Shown: positions 1 through 8,312, counted from the first letter of the stretch. The stretch: DNA of 13,822 nt from Pseudomonadota bacterium (GCA_021827445.1 JAKAVW010000043.1:1-13822); one strand, 5' to 3'. Notes: a model not told the origin generated them from the sequence alone. A program made the numbers and translations.

Positions 1-1
1 A

Positions 2-1183
2 GCGGTGATGCGCACTCTGCGTCACGAACTACAAAAAGCCGCACCAGATCTGACGACCTTAGAGACTATGCAGGTGATGATCAACCGGCTAGGTAATCTG
101 TCGGGTTCGCACGCGCCGCTGGTCATAGAACTTTATGGCAGCGACTCTACCACCCTCCATAATGCCGGCCTGCATCTGACCAAAGTGCTGAAGGCGAGTA
201 AAGACTTCCAGTCCATCGTCTTCAAGTCCCCATCGGCAGGGCCGGAACTCGACATCCATCCGGGTGCGCTGGCCAATATGGAAGATTTCGCACCACAGGC
301 CCTGTCTAGCGAGATCAAGACTCGCTACTGGGGCCGACGTGCGGGATTCCTGCTGCACGGGGAGCAGATTTTACCCATCCGGGTAGAGATGGAGGGGGCG
401 AAAAGCAGAGATCCGGTCGATTTTGGCGGAACGGCACTACGCTTACCCAATGGTACACTCGCTCCGCTCTCACAAGTCGCTCACGTGCAACTGCAGGGAA
501 TGGTGCCCTACGTGACTCACCAAAATCTCGTGCCGTATGCCACCATCAAATTCAGTCCCAAAGAGGGTGAAGGATTGTCTCGAGCGGCTGCGAAAGCCGA
601 CATCATCATTACGAATGCGCACTTGCCGCTAGGAATAACCAGCAGTATCGGTGGTTATTATCGCGAGCAACAAAAAGGGTTTCAGCAAATGACGATCATT
701 CTTATCGGCGCACTGCTGCTTCTGCTAATTCTATTAGGATTTCAGTTCGGTAGCCAGAAAGCAGCGACAATGGCAATTTTTTCCATAGCGCTGGCGGCGC
801 CGGGTGCGCTGATCCTGTTGATGATTACACGTACGTCACTGGACAGCACGGCCTTTCTGGGAATATTGCTGGTCTTCGCCATCGCCGTGAACAACGTCAT
901 TCTGATCTTCGCACGTGCCCGGCAACTGGACGGCAACCATCCCCATCCATCCAGCGTGGCCTTCGCTGCGCGTCAGCGCCTGCGGCCCATCCTGATGACG
1001 ATGCTGGCCGATGTTTTCGGCTTTCTGCCACTCGCCATTGGCATCGGGCGCGGAACAGACCTACTGCAACCCCTAGCTATCTCGGTCATGGGCGGACTGA
1101 CACTGGGAACGGTGATGACCTTATGGCTGGCCCCGGTGCTATATGCCGCGTGGACGGCAAAAAGACCAAGAACCGTTGATTAG
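2..1183 (+). CDS. RND efflux permease, C-terminal part (5' end outside window)
   Basis: This is the C-terminal part of an inner-membrane, proton-driven RND pump. The frame is open to the left edge, so the GTG at 5 and ATG at 8 are probably internal codons; about 390 of the usual 1,000-1,050 residues are visible. Counting from the GTG, residues 1-228 are the second periplasmic (porter/docking) part, ending in a GGYYREQQKGFQQM segment typical of RND proteins just before TM8. Five hydrophobic segments follow from about 229 to 387 (TM8-TM12). TM10 has N296-N297 where AcrB-type drug pumps have Lys-Asn, and TM11 begins with the usual RLRPILMT. The lysine of drug pumps is therefore absent, as in CzcA-like metal pumps, but the substrate cannot be read from this. 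It is a paralogue of the complete permease at 8313. No partner gene follows it, so any adaptor or outer-membrane factor would lie upstream. The family is certain; the subfamily is not. Confidence 0.9.
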   Translation, partial: AVMRTLRHELQKAAPDLTTLETMQVMINRLGNLSGSHAPLVIELYGSDSTTLHNAGLHLTKVLKASKDFQSIVFKSPSAGPELDIHPGALANMEDFAPQALSSEIKTRYWGRRAGFLLHGEQILPIRVEMEGAKSRDPVDFGGTALRLPNGTLAPLSQVAHVQLQGMVPYVTHQNLVPYATIKFSPKEGEGLSRAAAKADIIITNAHLPLGITSSIGGYYREQQKGFQQMTIILIGALLLLLILLGFQFGSQKAATMAIFSIALAAPGALILLMITRTSLDSTAFLGILLVFAIAVNNVILIFARARQLDGNHPHPSSVAFAARQRLRPILMTMLADVFGFLPLAIGIGRGTDLLQPLAISVMGGLTLGTVMTLWLAPVLYAAWTAKRPRTVD

Positions 1184-1249
1184 CAATTCTATAAAATATC
1201 TCCAGCTGTTAGCTTTAGTCATGTAAATGTAATCAGAAGAAATAGTTAG

Positions 1250-1263
1250 GTCACCTCAGTGAC
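1250..1263. promoter_or_regulatory. Inverted repeat upstream of TonB receptor, possible operator
   Basis: The sequence GTCAC-CTCA-GTGAC is a perfect 5-base inverted repeat with a 4-base spacer. It lies 67 bases before the receptor start, just upstream of TAATAT (1273-1278), which could serve as a -10 element. No convincing -35 element is seen at normal spacing, so an activator site is possible. No Fur-box-like sequence is visible. Function is inferred from position only, and a repeat this short can occur by chance. Confidence 0.25.
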
Positions 1264-1316
1264 GCACTCCTGTAATATTGATCAGCTATTCTCTAGCGAC
1301 GTACCATGGTCGATAT

Positions 1317-1322
1317 AAGGAG
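1317..1322 (+). promoter_or_regulatory. Ribosome binding site of TonB receptor
   Basis: AAGGAG lies 8 bases before the ATG at 1331. It is a strong Shine-Dalgarno match at ideal spacing and fixes the start of the receptor gene. Confidence 0.8.
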
Positions 1323-1330
1323 AAATCGCA

Positions 1331-3727
1331 ATGCCGCAAAAAGTAACAACAAACAAGCGTTCAATGGCGCTGGCCGTCATCACCACAGCAGTACTATCTT
1401 ATGCAGGGTATGCCAATGCACAAACAACGCCAAATGAGCCGACAAACGGAACTTACGTTGGTAAGGTGAAGAAGACAGCAAAAACCCAGAAAAGCAAGAA
1501 AACTGCAGGCTCATCCTTCTCGAGCAAGCTCCTAACCAACGATCAAATATTTAATTCGACTCAAAGTATAGCCAGAGTGACGCCCAAACAGGCTAAAATC
1601 TTCGGCCCAAATGCCAGCTCCACAGCGGCATTAAGTATACAGCCTGGAGTGTACCTAAGCGGCCCCGATGGTACGGGTGTCTCGAACAGATCCACAATTT
1701 CAATACGTGGCATACAAGTCGGCGTCACGAGTTATAGTGGAAATTTGGAATATAACGGGATCACAGGATTGTTCGACGGAATCCCCATCCAAAATCTGGA
1801 TGAGGGTAAAAGCTTTCATACCGTAGAAACTCCCATAGGATCGCTCATTTCCGGCATTAACACCATATATGGCCCTGGCAACCCCAGAAGTAGGTGGTTT
1901 GACAGTATTGGGGGCACTATTAATTTCCTTCCGGTGCAGCCAAGTCGTCACGCCAGAGCAAAGGCGGCCTTCTCCTATGGAAGTTTTGGATCTAAAATTA
2001 TCTCAGCATCTGCGGAAACGGGAAGATTTGATGGTTGGTCGGCGGTCATAGCCGGCGCTTATGCGCATGGCCAAAGTTTCAGAACGGGTTCATACCTACC
2101 CAGCCACACAGAGCAACTATTTTTTAAGCTTAGAAAGCACTACCGCGATAATGTCTACAGCTTTGGCGCTTACTACGACAGAAATAAATCATACAGACCA
2201 AATCAAATTCCCTTATCACCAATACCCGGTGTAACTCTCAACGGGTTACCCAATGGTACGCCATACAGCCAAAGTTCGACAGGGTTTTATTCGACACTGC
2301 CCACATATGTCTGGCATAAGATTGATCAAGAGCATATGTTTCTACTATATGGCCGCCAACGGCTTAAAATAGCCAGAGATGTAAACCTAACGAACGAAAT
2401 GTGGTACAGAAATAGCGTGCTGCACCACTATAGTGTCAATAATTTATATCCGCCTAATAACAATACCGGTGCTCAGATAACGAATTGGTACACGAACACC
2501 TATGGAGACAAACTAGATTTCGGCGTTCACTTGCCCATGAACAGAATAGCATTCGGCGGATATGTCATCGCTGCGAACACTAACGTGAATGGTTTTTCCG
2601 GTAACACCTTGACGGGCAACCCTATCCCTGGAATCGATGGAAACCCTTATCCGGGGAATCCGACTTCAATCATGAATCATACCTACATAGAAACTTACGC
2701 ATCAGGCTTCTTGCAGGATCGCATCACACCGCTGCCTGGCCTCACCATTGTTCCAGGCTTAGATTTCATGGATTTCCAGACGCATTTTTTTCAAAACGCA
2801 CCATCCATAGCGGCAGAGTACCCGAATGCGTCATACAACACATCTCCAAGCCTTGCAAAAGAATACCAGAGGTGGGAGCCATCTTTGGGTATCAATTATA
2901 AGCTACTACCTAACGTTGCCATTTATGGCAATTACTCAGTGACATACCAAAATCCAACAGCCGGAAACTTCAATGCGGCTGCTGGACCTCTAACTGAGTT
3001 AGGAACTTTGTACCCGGTGAAAAGTGACGATTACGAAGCAGGCGTCAAGTTTCATCAAAAGGGTTTTTTAGGTCTTGATGACGTGTTTGCTGACGCGAAC
3101 TATTTTCATGACCAACTGAGCAATGAAACAATTCCTGTTACGTCACCTACAAACCCGTTGTATACCATTTTCAGTTACGGGAATGCGATTCTTAATGGTG
3201 TCAATCTATCGTTGGACGCAAAGATTAATCATAGCTGGTCGATGTTTTCCAACATTGGATTTATTCACGCTTATTATACCCAGTATTTTTCAACTGCGGA
3301 TAATCAGTCGTATAATGGGGCTCCGGTCTCTGCGACACCTGACATGACAGCGAATATAGGGGTGACCTACAGCAAGTATCTCAACTTTGCACAAAGCAAG
3401 GTATCTGCAACAGTTTTTGATCAATATTACGGATCGCAATTTATCTTCAATAATAATGATGGCGCACCCTCATTCCATCAAAAGATAGGTGGCTACAATG
3501 TGGTCAACCTGGAACTTGATGCGCGAACGAGCGCTCTTAATGGACTGATACCTGGAATTCGGTACACCGCATTCTCACTAAATGTTACCAATTTGTTCAA
3601 CAGAGAATATAACTCTACTGCTGACATTACTGGCGGCGGATATTTTAACACAAATACCGCAGGTTATGAAATTGTCAATCCGGGCGCGCCTAGAGCAGTG
3701 TTTGGTACGCTAAGTTTCGCGTTCTAA
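1331..3727 (+). CDS. TonB-dependent outer-membrane receptor
   Basis: This 798-residue protein is an outer-membrane active transporter energised by TonB-ExbBD. Residues 1-30 form a signal peptide (basic start, hydrophobic core, Ala-Asn-Ala before Gln31). Residues 31-70 are a linker with seven lysines between 45 and 57, which is unusual. The plug domain runs from about 72 to 205, with the typical pattern of an STISIRG segment, a FDGIPI segment, and IYGPG followed by SIGGTINFLP. The rest is a beta-barrel rich in Tyr, Asn and aromatic strands, ending in the terminal Phe (GTLSFAF) expected for recognition by the BAM assembly machinery. The length is normal for siderophore-type receptors, but the ligand cannot be told from sequence. 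The start is fixed by AAGGAG 8 bases upstream. It stands alone: a 147-base gap precedes it and a terminator follows it. Codon use is more AT-rich than in the efflux genes, with many AGA and ATA codons. Confidence 0.93.
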   Translation: MPQKVTTNKRSMALAVITTAVLSYAGYANAQTTPNEPTNGTYVGKVKKTAKTQKSKKTAGSSFSSKLLTNDQIFNSTQSIARVTPKQAKIFGPNASSTAALSIQPGVYLSGPDGTGVSNRSTISIRGIQVGVTSYSGNLEYNGITGLFDGIPIQNLDEGKSFHTVETPIGSLISGINTIYGPGNPRSRWFDSIGGTINFLPVQPSRHARAKAAFSYGSFGSKIISASAETGRFDGWSAVIAGAYAHGQSFRTGSYLPSHTEQLFFKLRKHYRDNVYSFGAYYDRNKSYRPNQIPLSPIPGVTLNGLPNGTPYSQSSTGFYSTLPTYVWHKIDQEHMFLLYGRQRLKIARDVNLTNEMWYRNSVLHHYSVNNLYPPNNNTGAQITNWYTNTYGDKLDFGVHLPMNRIAFGGYVIAANTNVNGFSGNTLTGNPIPGIDGNPYPGNPTSIMNHTYIETYASGFLQDRITPLPGLTIVPGLDFMDFQTHFFQNAPSIAAEYPNASYNTSPSLAKEYQRWEPSLGINYKLLPNVAIYGNYSVTYQNPTAGNFNAAAGPLTELGTLYPVKSDDYEAGVKFHQKGFLGLDDVFADANYFHDQLSNETIPVTSPTNPLYTIFSYGNAILNGVNLSLDAKINHSWSMFSNIGFIHAYYTQYFSTADNQSYNGAPVSATPDMTANIGVTYSKYLNFAQSKVSATVFDQYYGSQFIFNNNDGAPSFHQKIGGYNVVNLELDARTSALNGLIPGIRYTAFSLNVTNLFNREYNSTADITGGGYFNTNTAGYEIVNPGAPRAVFGTLSFAF

Positions 3728-3754
3728 AGCTTGTCTAATCATTGCATTATGATT

Positions 3755-3783
3755 CCCGCCTCATCCTTGTGGGGCGGGCCTTT
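3755..3783 (+). terminator. Hairpin terminator after TonB receptor
   Basis: A 9-base-pair stem, CCCGCCTCA (3755-3763) with TGGGGCGGG (3770-3778), contains one G-T pair and encloses a 6-base loop. It is followed by CCTTT. The T-run is short, but the stem is strong and sits 28 bases after the receptor stop codon. It separates the receptor from the sulfotransferase gene. Confidence 0.75.
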
Positions 3784-3816
3784 CAGAAATTTTGTTGGCT
3801 CTATAAGAGAGGTTGA

Positions 3817-5469
3817 TTGTCAGCGATGCCTGAAATAAATGTGGAAGTCACTAACTTAGTTTTTTTTGAGGTTGATCGAGCACTACAAAGAAAGGATTTA
3901 AATCGAGCGGAATCAATCGCTATGAATTATCTGCGTGCGCACAAAAATGTCGATGCTGAGTGGTTTTTTTTACTTGGAATGATTTACTATAAAAATTTAT
4001 CATTTAAAGAAGCGGCAATCATATTTAACAAGGCGCATGTAAGTGCTCCAAATAGTTTAAAGTTTGCGTTGCAGTTAGCAAGATCCTATCAAATGTTGGG
4101 GTACTATGGAAGATCTGAGGCGATATTGCTGTCATTGTTGGCTATCGATGCAGACAATGATCAGGTGCTCGCCTTGCTTGCTGTTTGTGCAGATGTCGCT
4201 GGCAAACGTGAGGACGCTTTAGCCTTTATAGATAGATCTATTATCGTTAATGATACCAACGCAGAAGCTAAATATCTTAAAGTATCTTTTTTGATTAATG
4301 CTGGTTATCTCGATTCTGCAATTTCTTGGTTGGACCATATTGTAAATCGTCATGGGGATTCTGACCGGGTCGCTGCGTTGCGCTCTTTTGCATTTGAAAG
4401 ACAGGGAAAATATCAGGAGGCGTTCGCGACTGTAGAGCGGCTCATGCCAAATACTGATCTACATGCAGTAGCATTGGCCTACGGACGTGCAGCGATTCAT
4501 TGCGATACAAATACCAGACTTGATTCATTTAATAAAATAAAAAAATGGGTTAAAAATAAATTACTCCTCTTGTCAGAGCAGGATAAAAGTTCGCTAATGT
4601 TTACCCTGGGTGACTTAGCGGACAAACTTGGAAATTTTGAAGAGGCGTACTTATCTTATATTAAGGCTAACTCTTTCGCTTGTGTTGAGCGTTATGACCG
4701 ATCTATTGTGTCCAAGTTTGTTGAACTATGTATGGCATATGAGCCAAATAATATACGCGGGGTAGAGAATGACAGTGAAAATATTTTTATAGTTGGCATG
4801 CCGAGATCCGGATCTTCTCTGGTCGAACAGATGCTTATCAAAAGCGGAAAGATATTTGGGCACGGGGAGACTGGCTACGTAGGCAATATCGTTCGCCAGA
4901 TCTCCAATGGTGAAGTTGTTAACTATCTTGGCTTTTTACATAACCTGAATATTAAGTCAGTATTGTCTTTGGCAAAGGGATTGAAGTTTTCCTATCGTTC
5001 GGCGGGAATGCACTTTAAGCATGCTGACAAGATGCTGTTCAACTATCAGTTTGTTCCTCTTATTTTAAAGCTATTTCCTGACGCTAGGATTATTCATCTT
5101 GTTAGAGATTATAGAGATGTAGTGCTTTCTTGTTTTGCACACAACTTTTCCGGGTATCATCCATATAAATATACCATTTCGGATATTATTTTTCAGTTCC
5201 GTGCCCACCTTGAGATTATGAATAGATGGACACTCTTGTTCCCTGAAAATATTATAACGGTAGAATACGAGCGTTTAGTTTCTTATCCTACCGCGGTGAT
5301 GTCCGAGATTGCGAGATTTATTGGAATATGCCCAAACTATGATTTCACAAAATTTTATGAGTTGAGTACGGCCTGCATCACTTCAAGCTACTCGCAGGTG
5401 AAGCAGCCACTTTATCGTACCTCAATAGGGCGGTGGCGTGCGTATAGAGATATTATAGACTTTGAATAA
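3817..5469 (+). CDS. TPR-repeat sulfotransferase family protein
   Basis: This 550-residue, probably cytoplasmic or membrane-associated protein joins a helical TPR array to a sulfotransferase domain, which in this family moves a sulfuryl group from PAPS to an acceptor. About six TPR-like helix pairs cover residues 10-230, with another near 265-290 (LGDLADKLGNFEEAYLSYIKAN). The sulfotransferase part runs from about 322. GMPRSGSS at 327-334 is the loop binding the PAPS 5'-phosphosulfate, and HLVRDYRDVVLSCF around 427-440, with R430 and S438, is the 3'-phosphate site. The protein stops soon after SIGRWRAYRDI, where relatives usually continue for a further helix, so the C-terminus looks slightly short. 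The start is uncertain: TTG at 3817 lies only 4 bases after AGAGAGG, and ATG at 3826 (547 residues) lies 13 bases after it. The gene is clearly AT-rich compared with the downstream operon, suggesting transfer. No neighbour reveals the acceptor. Confidence 0.88.
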   Translation: MSAMPEINVEVTNLVFFEVDRALQRKDLNRAESIAMNYLRAHKNVDAEWFFLLGMIYYKNLSFKEAAIIFNKAHVSAPNSLKFALQLARSYQMLGYYGRSEAILLSLLAIDADNDQVLALLAVCADVAGKREDALAFIDRSIIVNDTNAEAKYLKVSFLINAGYLDSAISWLDHIVNRHGDSDRVAALRSFAFERQGKYQEAFATVERLMPNTDLHAVALAYGRAAIHCDTNTRLDSFNKIKKWVKNKLLLLSEQDKSSLMFTLGDLADKLGNFEEAYLSYIKANSFACVERYDRSIVSKFVELCMAYEPNNIRGVENDSENIFIVGMPRSGSSLVEQMLIKSGKIFGHGETGYVGNIVRQISNGEVVNYLGFLHNLNIKSVLSLAKGLKFSYRSAGMHFKHADKMLFNYQFVPLILKLFPDARIIHLVRDYRDVVLSCFAHNFSGYHPYKYTISDIIFQFRAHLEIMNRWTLLFPENIITVEYERLVSYPTAVMSEIARFIGICPNYDFTKFYELSTACITSSYSQVKQPLYRTSIGRWRAYRDIIDFE

Positions 5470-5538
5470 CATGACAGCAATGGTATTTTACGTTGCAATT
5501 GTCGTGGGCGGCTTTGGGACGGACACCTGCGGGAAGGA

Positions 5539-5676
5539 ATGATTTTGAATTCGTTTCCAGGGTTCACTTTCACCGGCAACCGGGAACTCGGCTTGTGGAT
5601 CGATCTGACCACTCACGATCACCTCAATGATGAGATCTATGGATATGTCGGCAAGGCCAACGAACTCTATGTCTAG
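5539..5676 (+). CDS. Small unrecognised ORF or gene fragment (45 aa)
   Basis: ATG at 5539 opens 45 codons ending at TAG 5674-5676. The composition is protein-like (Gly, aromatic and acidic residues, including GLWIDLTTHDHLNDEIYGYV), which suggests either a small gene or the tail of a lost one. GGGAAGG lies directly before the ATG, too close for normal initiation. The frame is the same as that of the sulfotransferase and has no stop between that gene's TAA (5467-5469) and this ATG, but the intervening residues look random. I do not recognise the product, and real expression is doubtful. Confidence 0.2.
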   Translation: MILNSFPGFTFTGNRELGLWIDLTTHDHLNDEIYGYVGKANELYV

Positions 5677-5727
5677 AAGACTGACAAGCTATCAACTAAA
5701 TGATGGTTCCCGGTCATTGTGCGATCC

Positions 5728-5743
5728 CGGTCGAACGCGACCG
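5728..5743. promoter_or_regulatory. Short perfect hairpin upstream of efflux operon
   Basis: CGGTCG-AACG-CGACCG is a perfect 6-base-pair inverted repeat with a 4-base loop. It lies 133 bases before the ATG of the outer-membrane factor. It could be an operator or an RNA hairpin in the leader of the operon. There is no T-run, so a terminator is less likely. Function is inferred from position only. Confidence 0.25.
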
Positions 5744-5860
5744 TCGAACTGCGGGCTGTCTTCCCTGATTAGTCATTGCCATGAACACCGCAGCGTTGCA
5801 ACGACGTATCGCTATGGCTCGGTGTTGCAGCGAAGTAGGACCGTAAATTTGACCATCTGC

Positions 5861-7239
5861 ATGTTCAAACCGGCGCTCGTAGTGCTGCTCGCACTTGGCT
5901 TGACCGGCTGCGCAACTTACCTCGCCTTGCCTCTCGTCCAGCGCCCGAACCTTGCATCGAGCGTGGCAGCGCTCAACCTGACCGTGCCCCCATATGCTGG
6001 GACGCCGCCCCGAACACTGCCCATCAACCGTCCATTCACGTTAGACCGAATTGGCGCCATTGCCATCCTTAATGATCCAGATCTTGCTGTCGAACGGAGC
6101 ACGTTGGCAAAAGCGCGTGCCAGCCTGTTGACCGCGAGCATCATGCCAAATCCGCAGATCAGCCTTGGATTTTCCGCGCTTCTGGGGGGGGCGTCGCCAC
6201 CACTCCATCCTATGCAGCGTCGTTGTCGCAGGATGTCATGTCTCTCGTTACCTACCATACGCGCATTACCGCCGCACGCGAGACCTTCGCATCGGTCAAT
6301 GCATCCCTGCTCTGGCAGGAATGGCAGGTGGCTCAAAAAGCGCGGCTGCTGGCACTCCAGATCTATACCGATGCGGTCGCAATCGGCTACCGGAAGCGCG
6401 AACTGTCGTTATTGAGCAGTGAACTCGGAGACGTTCGTAAGGCGACGGCGGCGGGCAATCTCGACCTTAGTGCCGAAGCTCCATTGACCGCCGCCGTTGC
6501 CGGTGCTCAATCCACACTTGCCACCGCCAAACTCTCCCGCCTCAAGACGTGGCAACAACTCGACGCCCTCCTTGGCCTCGAGCCCTATGTGCGGTTCCCG
6601 ATCGCAACACCACACGTAATGCCGCCGCCACCCAAGCTTTCGGGGCTGATTGCAAGCCTGCCGCAACGCCGCCCCGATCTCGTGGCACTTCGCCTAGGTT
6701 ATCGGGCGTCGGAAGCGAGGCTCCGCGAGGCGATCCTGCTGCAATTTCCCTCACTCATGCTCGGTCCGGCTTACGGTCAGGACACGTCGGACGTGAAATC
6801 CATCGGTCCTATCGCAACACTCGACCTCCCGATCTTCAATCGTAACCAGGGTGGCATCGCTAGCGCCAAGGCGACGCGGGGGGAACTCTACGCCGATTAT
6901 CAAGCGCAACTTGACACTGCTATCGGCATGGTGCGTGCGCTTCGCAAGCGCATTTCGGTTTTACGCGCTGATTATCGAAACGCGGCGCGCGAGGCGAAGT
7001 CGGCCGCCGAAATGGCCCGTAGAGCCGAGCAGGCATACTGCCAAGGCAGCATCGACCAACGCACGCTTGCAGACTACCAGACGACTGTCCTGGAACGACA
7101 GCTCGAAGCTACGGGTTTCAAAACCCAGATTCAATCGGACGAACTCGCTCTTGCCATCGAACTTGGCATTGGTCTTCCTACCACACGGCTAGCGGTTCAT
7201 TCGCCCGTGCCCCTGCTCTGTATCCGGCTTCATGACTAA
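5861..7239 (+). CDS. TolC/OprM-family outer-membrane efflux lipoprotein, frameshifted
   Basis: This is the outer-membrane exit duct of the tripartite pump encoded here. The N-terminal part starts at ATG 5861 (or TTG 5849, 8 bases after AGGA) and has a lipoprotein signal with lipobox LTGC, Cys17. The frame then breaks at a run of eight G (6184-6191), about residue 108. Upstream coding is in one frame and would end at 6415; downstream coding continues in the -1 frame to TAA 7237-7239. Joining the frames at the G run gives SALLGGGVATTPSYAASLSQ and about 459 residues, normal for the family. Two OEP-type helical repeats are visible; the second contains LPQRRPDLVALRLGYRASEA and the TLDLPIFNRNQGGIASA turn. 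The adaptor gene follows after 9 bases. One missing G, by mutation, slippage or read error, or ribosomal -1 slippage, would explain the break. If uncorrected, the gene is nonfunctional. Confidence 0.88.
6184..6191 (+). repeat. G8 homopolymer tract at the frameshift
   Basis: Eight consecutive G lie exactly where the outer-membrane factor changes reading frame. Nine G would restore a continuous frame. Such tracts are prone to replication slippage and to sequencing error, and can also act as -1 ribosomal slip sites. Confidence 0.85.
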
Positions 7240-7248
7240 GGTGTCGTA

Positions 7249-8310
7249 ATGAAACGACCATTCCAAATCGTGCTGCTTGTCGGCCTCGCTTTATTGCCGA
7301 TCGGCGGCGTCGCTGCGGTCGGCAACAGTCCCTCCGTTCTTGCCAGGTTCGGATCGCTCAAGCAGGGGAGCCTGCCACGGATATTTACTGTCTATGGCGT
7401 GGTCGTCCCGAATCCCTCGGCTCGGGACACTCTGATGGCGCCGTTGCAGACGACCATCAGCAATGTTTTCGTCCGTTCTGGTCAGCGCGTGGTAAAAGGG
7501 GCAAAACTGGTGCAACTGGCGCCGAGCCCGGCCTCTACCGTTGCCTACGTGCAGGCCAAATCCGCACTGGATGTCGCGAACAAACTGGTCCTGCGCACGC
7601 GCGCGCTTGTCGGGAGCCATCTCGCTACTGAGCAGCAACTTGCGCAAGCGGAACAAAACTACTGGGACGCCCAAGCCGCGCTTGCCGCACTGAGATCCCA
7701 GGGTGCTGAGGGCATTCACGACGTGATAGCGCCATTTTCGGCAATAGTCTCCAAACTTACGGCGACACCAGGCGCAATCGTGTCCGAAGGAGCGCCACTG
7801 GTTGAATTGGTGCGGCCCAACGGGCTGATGGTCAAAGTTGGTGTCGTAGCGAGCGAAGCTAACCTGGTCGTCGAGGGAGACCAGGTGACGTTGAGGCCGC
7901 TCGGTGGCGGCCAGACGCTTCACGGCACTGTTTTGTTCAGAGGTTCGATCGTCGAAGCAACGAGCGGGTTGGTACCCGTCGACATCAGTGCGCCGCCAGG
8001 CAAGATATTGCTTGGTGAAATATTCCGAGCAGACATCAAGGTCGGGAAAATCCATGGCTACGTAGTGCCGCATCACGCCGTTCTCGTCGACGACATTGGC
8101 GCGCCGTACGTGGTGCAATCCGACAAACTGGTGGCGAAAAAGGTCAAGGTGAAGGTGGTCGGTTCATTCAAGGATAACGACGTCGTGTCCGGCCCGCTCA
8201 ATCCGATTCTGCCACTCGTTATCTCAGGTGCTTACCAGATGGATAATGGTACCCACATTCGGGTCGTTCCAAACCAGACTGTGACCGCGACCGATCGGAA
8301 GGGGAACTGA
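7249..8310 (+). CDS. RND efflux periplasmic adaptor (membrane fusion protein)
   Basis: This 353-residue protein links the inner-membrane pump to the outer-membrane duct. Residues 5-25 form an N-terminal hydrophobic anchor or signal; there is no lipobox cysteine. The first lipoyl half-motif lies around 72-93 (VFVRSGQRVVKGAKLVQLAP). A helical hairpin with many Ala, Gln and Leu spans about 95-150, and the second lipoyl half around 158-188 contains IVSKLTATPGAIVSEGAPLVEL. A beta-barrel and a membrane-proximal domain follow. No His- or Met-rich metal-binding segment is seen, so a metal role is not supported by this protein. AAGGTG (7238-7243), overlapping the upstream stop, is its ribosome binding site. 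The gene lies 9 bases after the outer-membrane factor and 2 bases before the permease, so the three are very likely cotranscribed. The family is clear; the substrate is unknown. Confidence 0.92.
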   Translation: MKRPFQIVLLVGLALLPIGGVAAVGNSPSVLARFGSLKQGSLPRIFTVYGVVVPNPSARDTLMAPLQTTISNVFVRSGQRVVKGAKLVQLAPSPASTVAYVQAKSALDVANKLVLRTRALVGSHLATEQQLAQAEQNYWDAQAALAALRSQGAEGIHDVIAPFSAIVSKLTATPGAIVSEGAPLVELVRPNGLMVKVGVVASEANLVVEGDQVTLRPLGGGQTLHGTVLFRGSIVEATSGLVPVDISAPPGKILLGEIFRADIKVGKIHGYVVPHHAVLVDDIGAPYVVQSDKLVAKKVKVKVVGSFKDNDVVSGPLNPILPLVISGAYQMDNGTHIRVVPNQTVTATDRKGN

Positions 8311-8312
8311 AC

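Larger units (their letters stand above)
5470..5860. other. Intergenic stretch without a recognised gene
   Basis: Composition changes here from the AT-rich sulfotransferase gene to GC-rich sequence. The only items seen are a 45-codon frame (5539-5676) and a short hairpin (5728-5743). No regulator gene for the following efflux operon is found on either strand, and no convincing -35/-10 pair was recognised. It may hold decayed remains of a gene lost at a recombination junction. Confidence 0.5.

Noticed and set aside
5467..5541. Stop-codon readthrough joining the sulfotransferase to the 45-codon frame
   Set aside because: The frames are in phase, but the linking residues do not resemble the missing sulfotransferase end, and no readthrough context was seen.
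5627..5860. N-terminal extension of the outer-membrane factor frame starting at 5627
   Set aside because: The residues before the lipoprotein signal look random and would bury the signal sequence; the signal and lipobox start at 5861 (or 5849).
6223..6415. Two separate overlapping genes instead of one frameshifted outer-membrane factor
   Set aside because: After the G tract the first frame turns Arg/Pro/Cys-rich and unlike any part of the family, while the second frame continues the family pattern without a proper start signal. One broken gene explains both.
7291..8118. 275-codon frame on the - strand opposite the adaptor
   Set aside because: It is the mirror of a well-supported adaptor gene, has many Arg, His, Gln and Cys residues, shows no domain, and no clear start signal.
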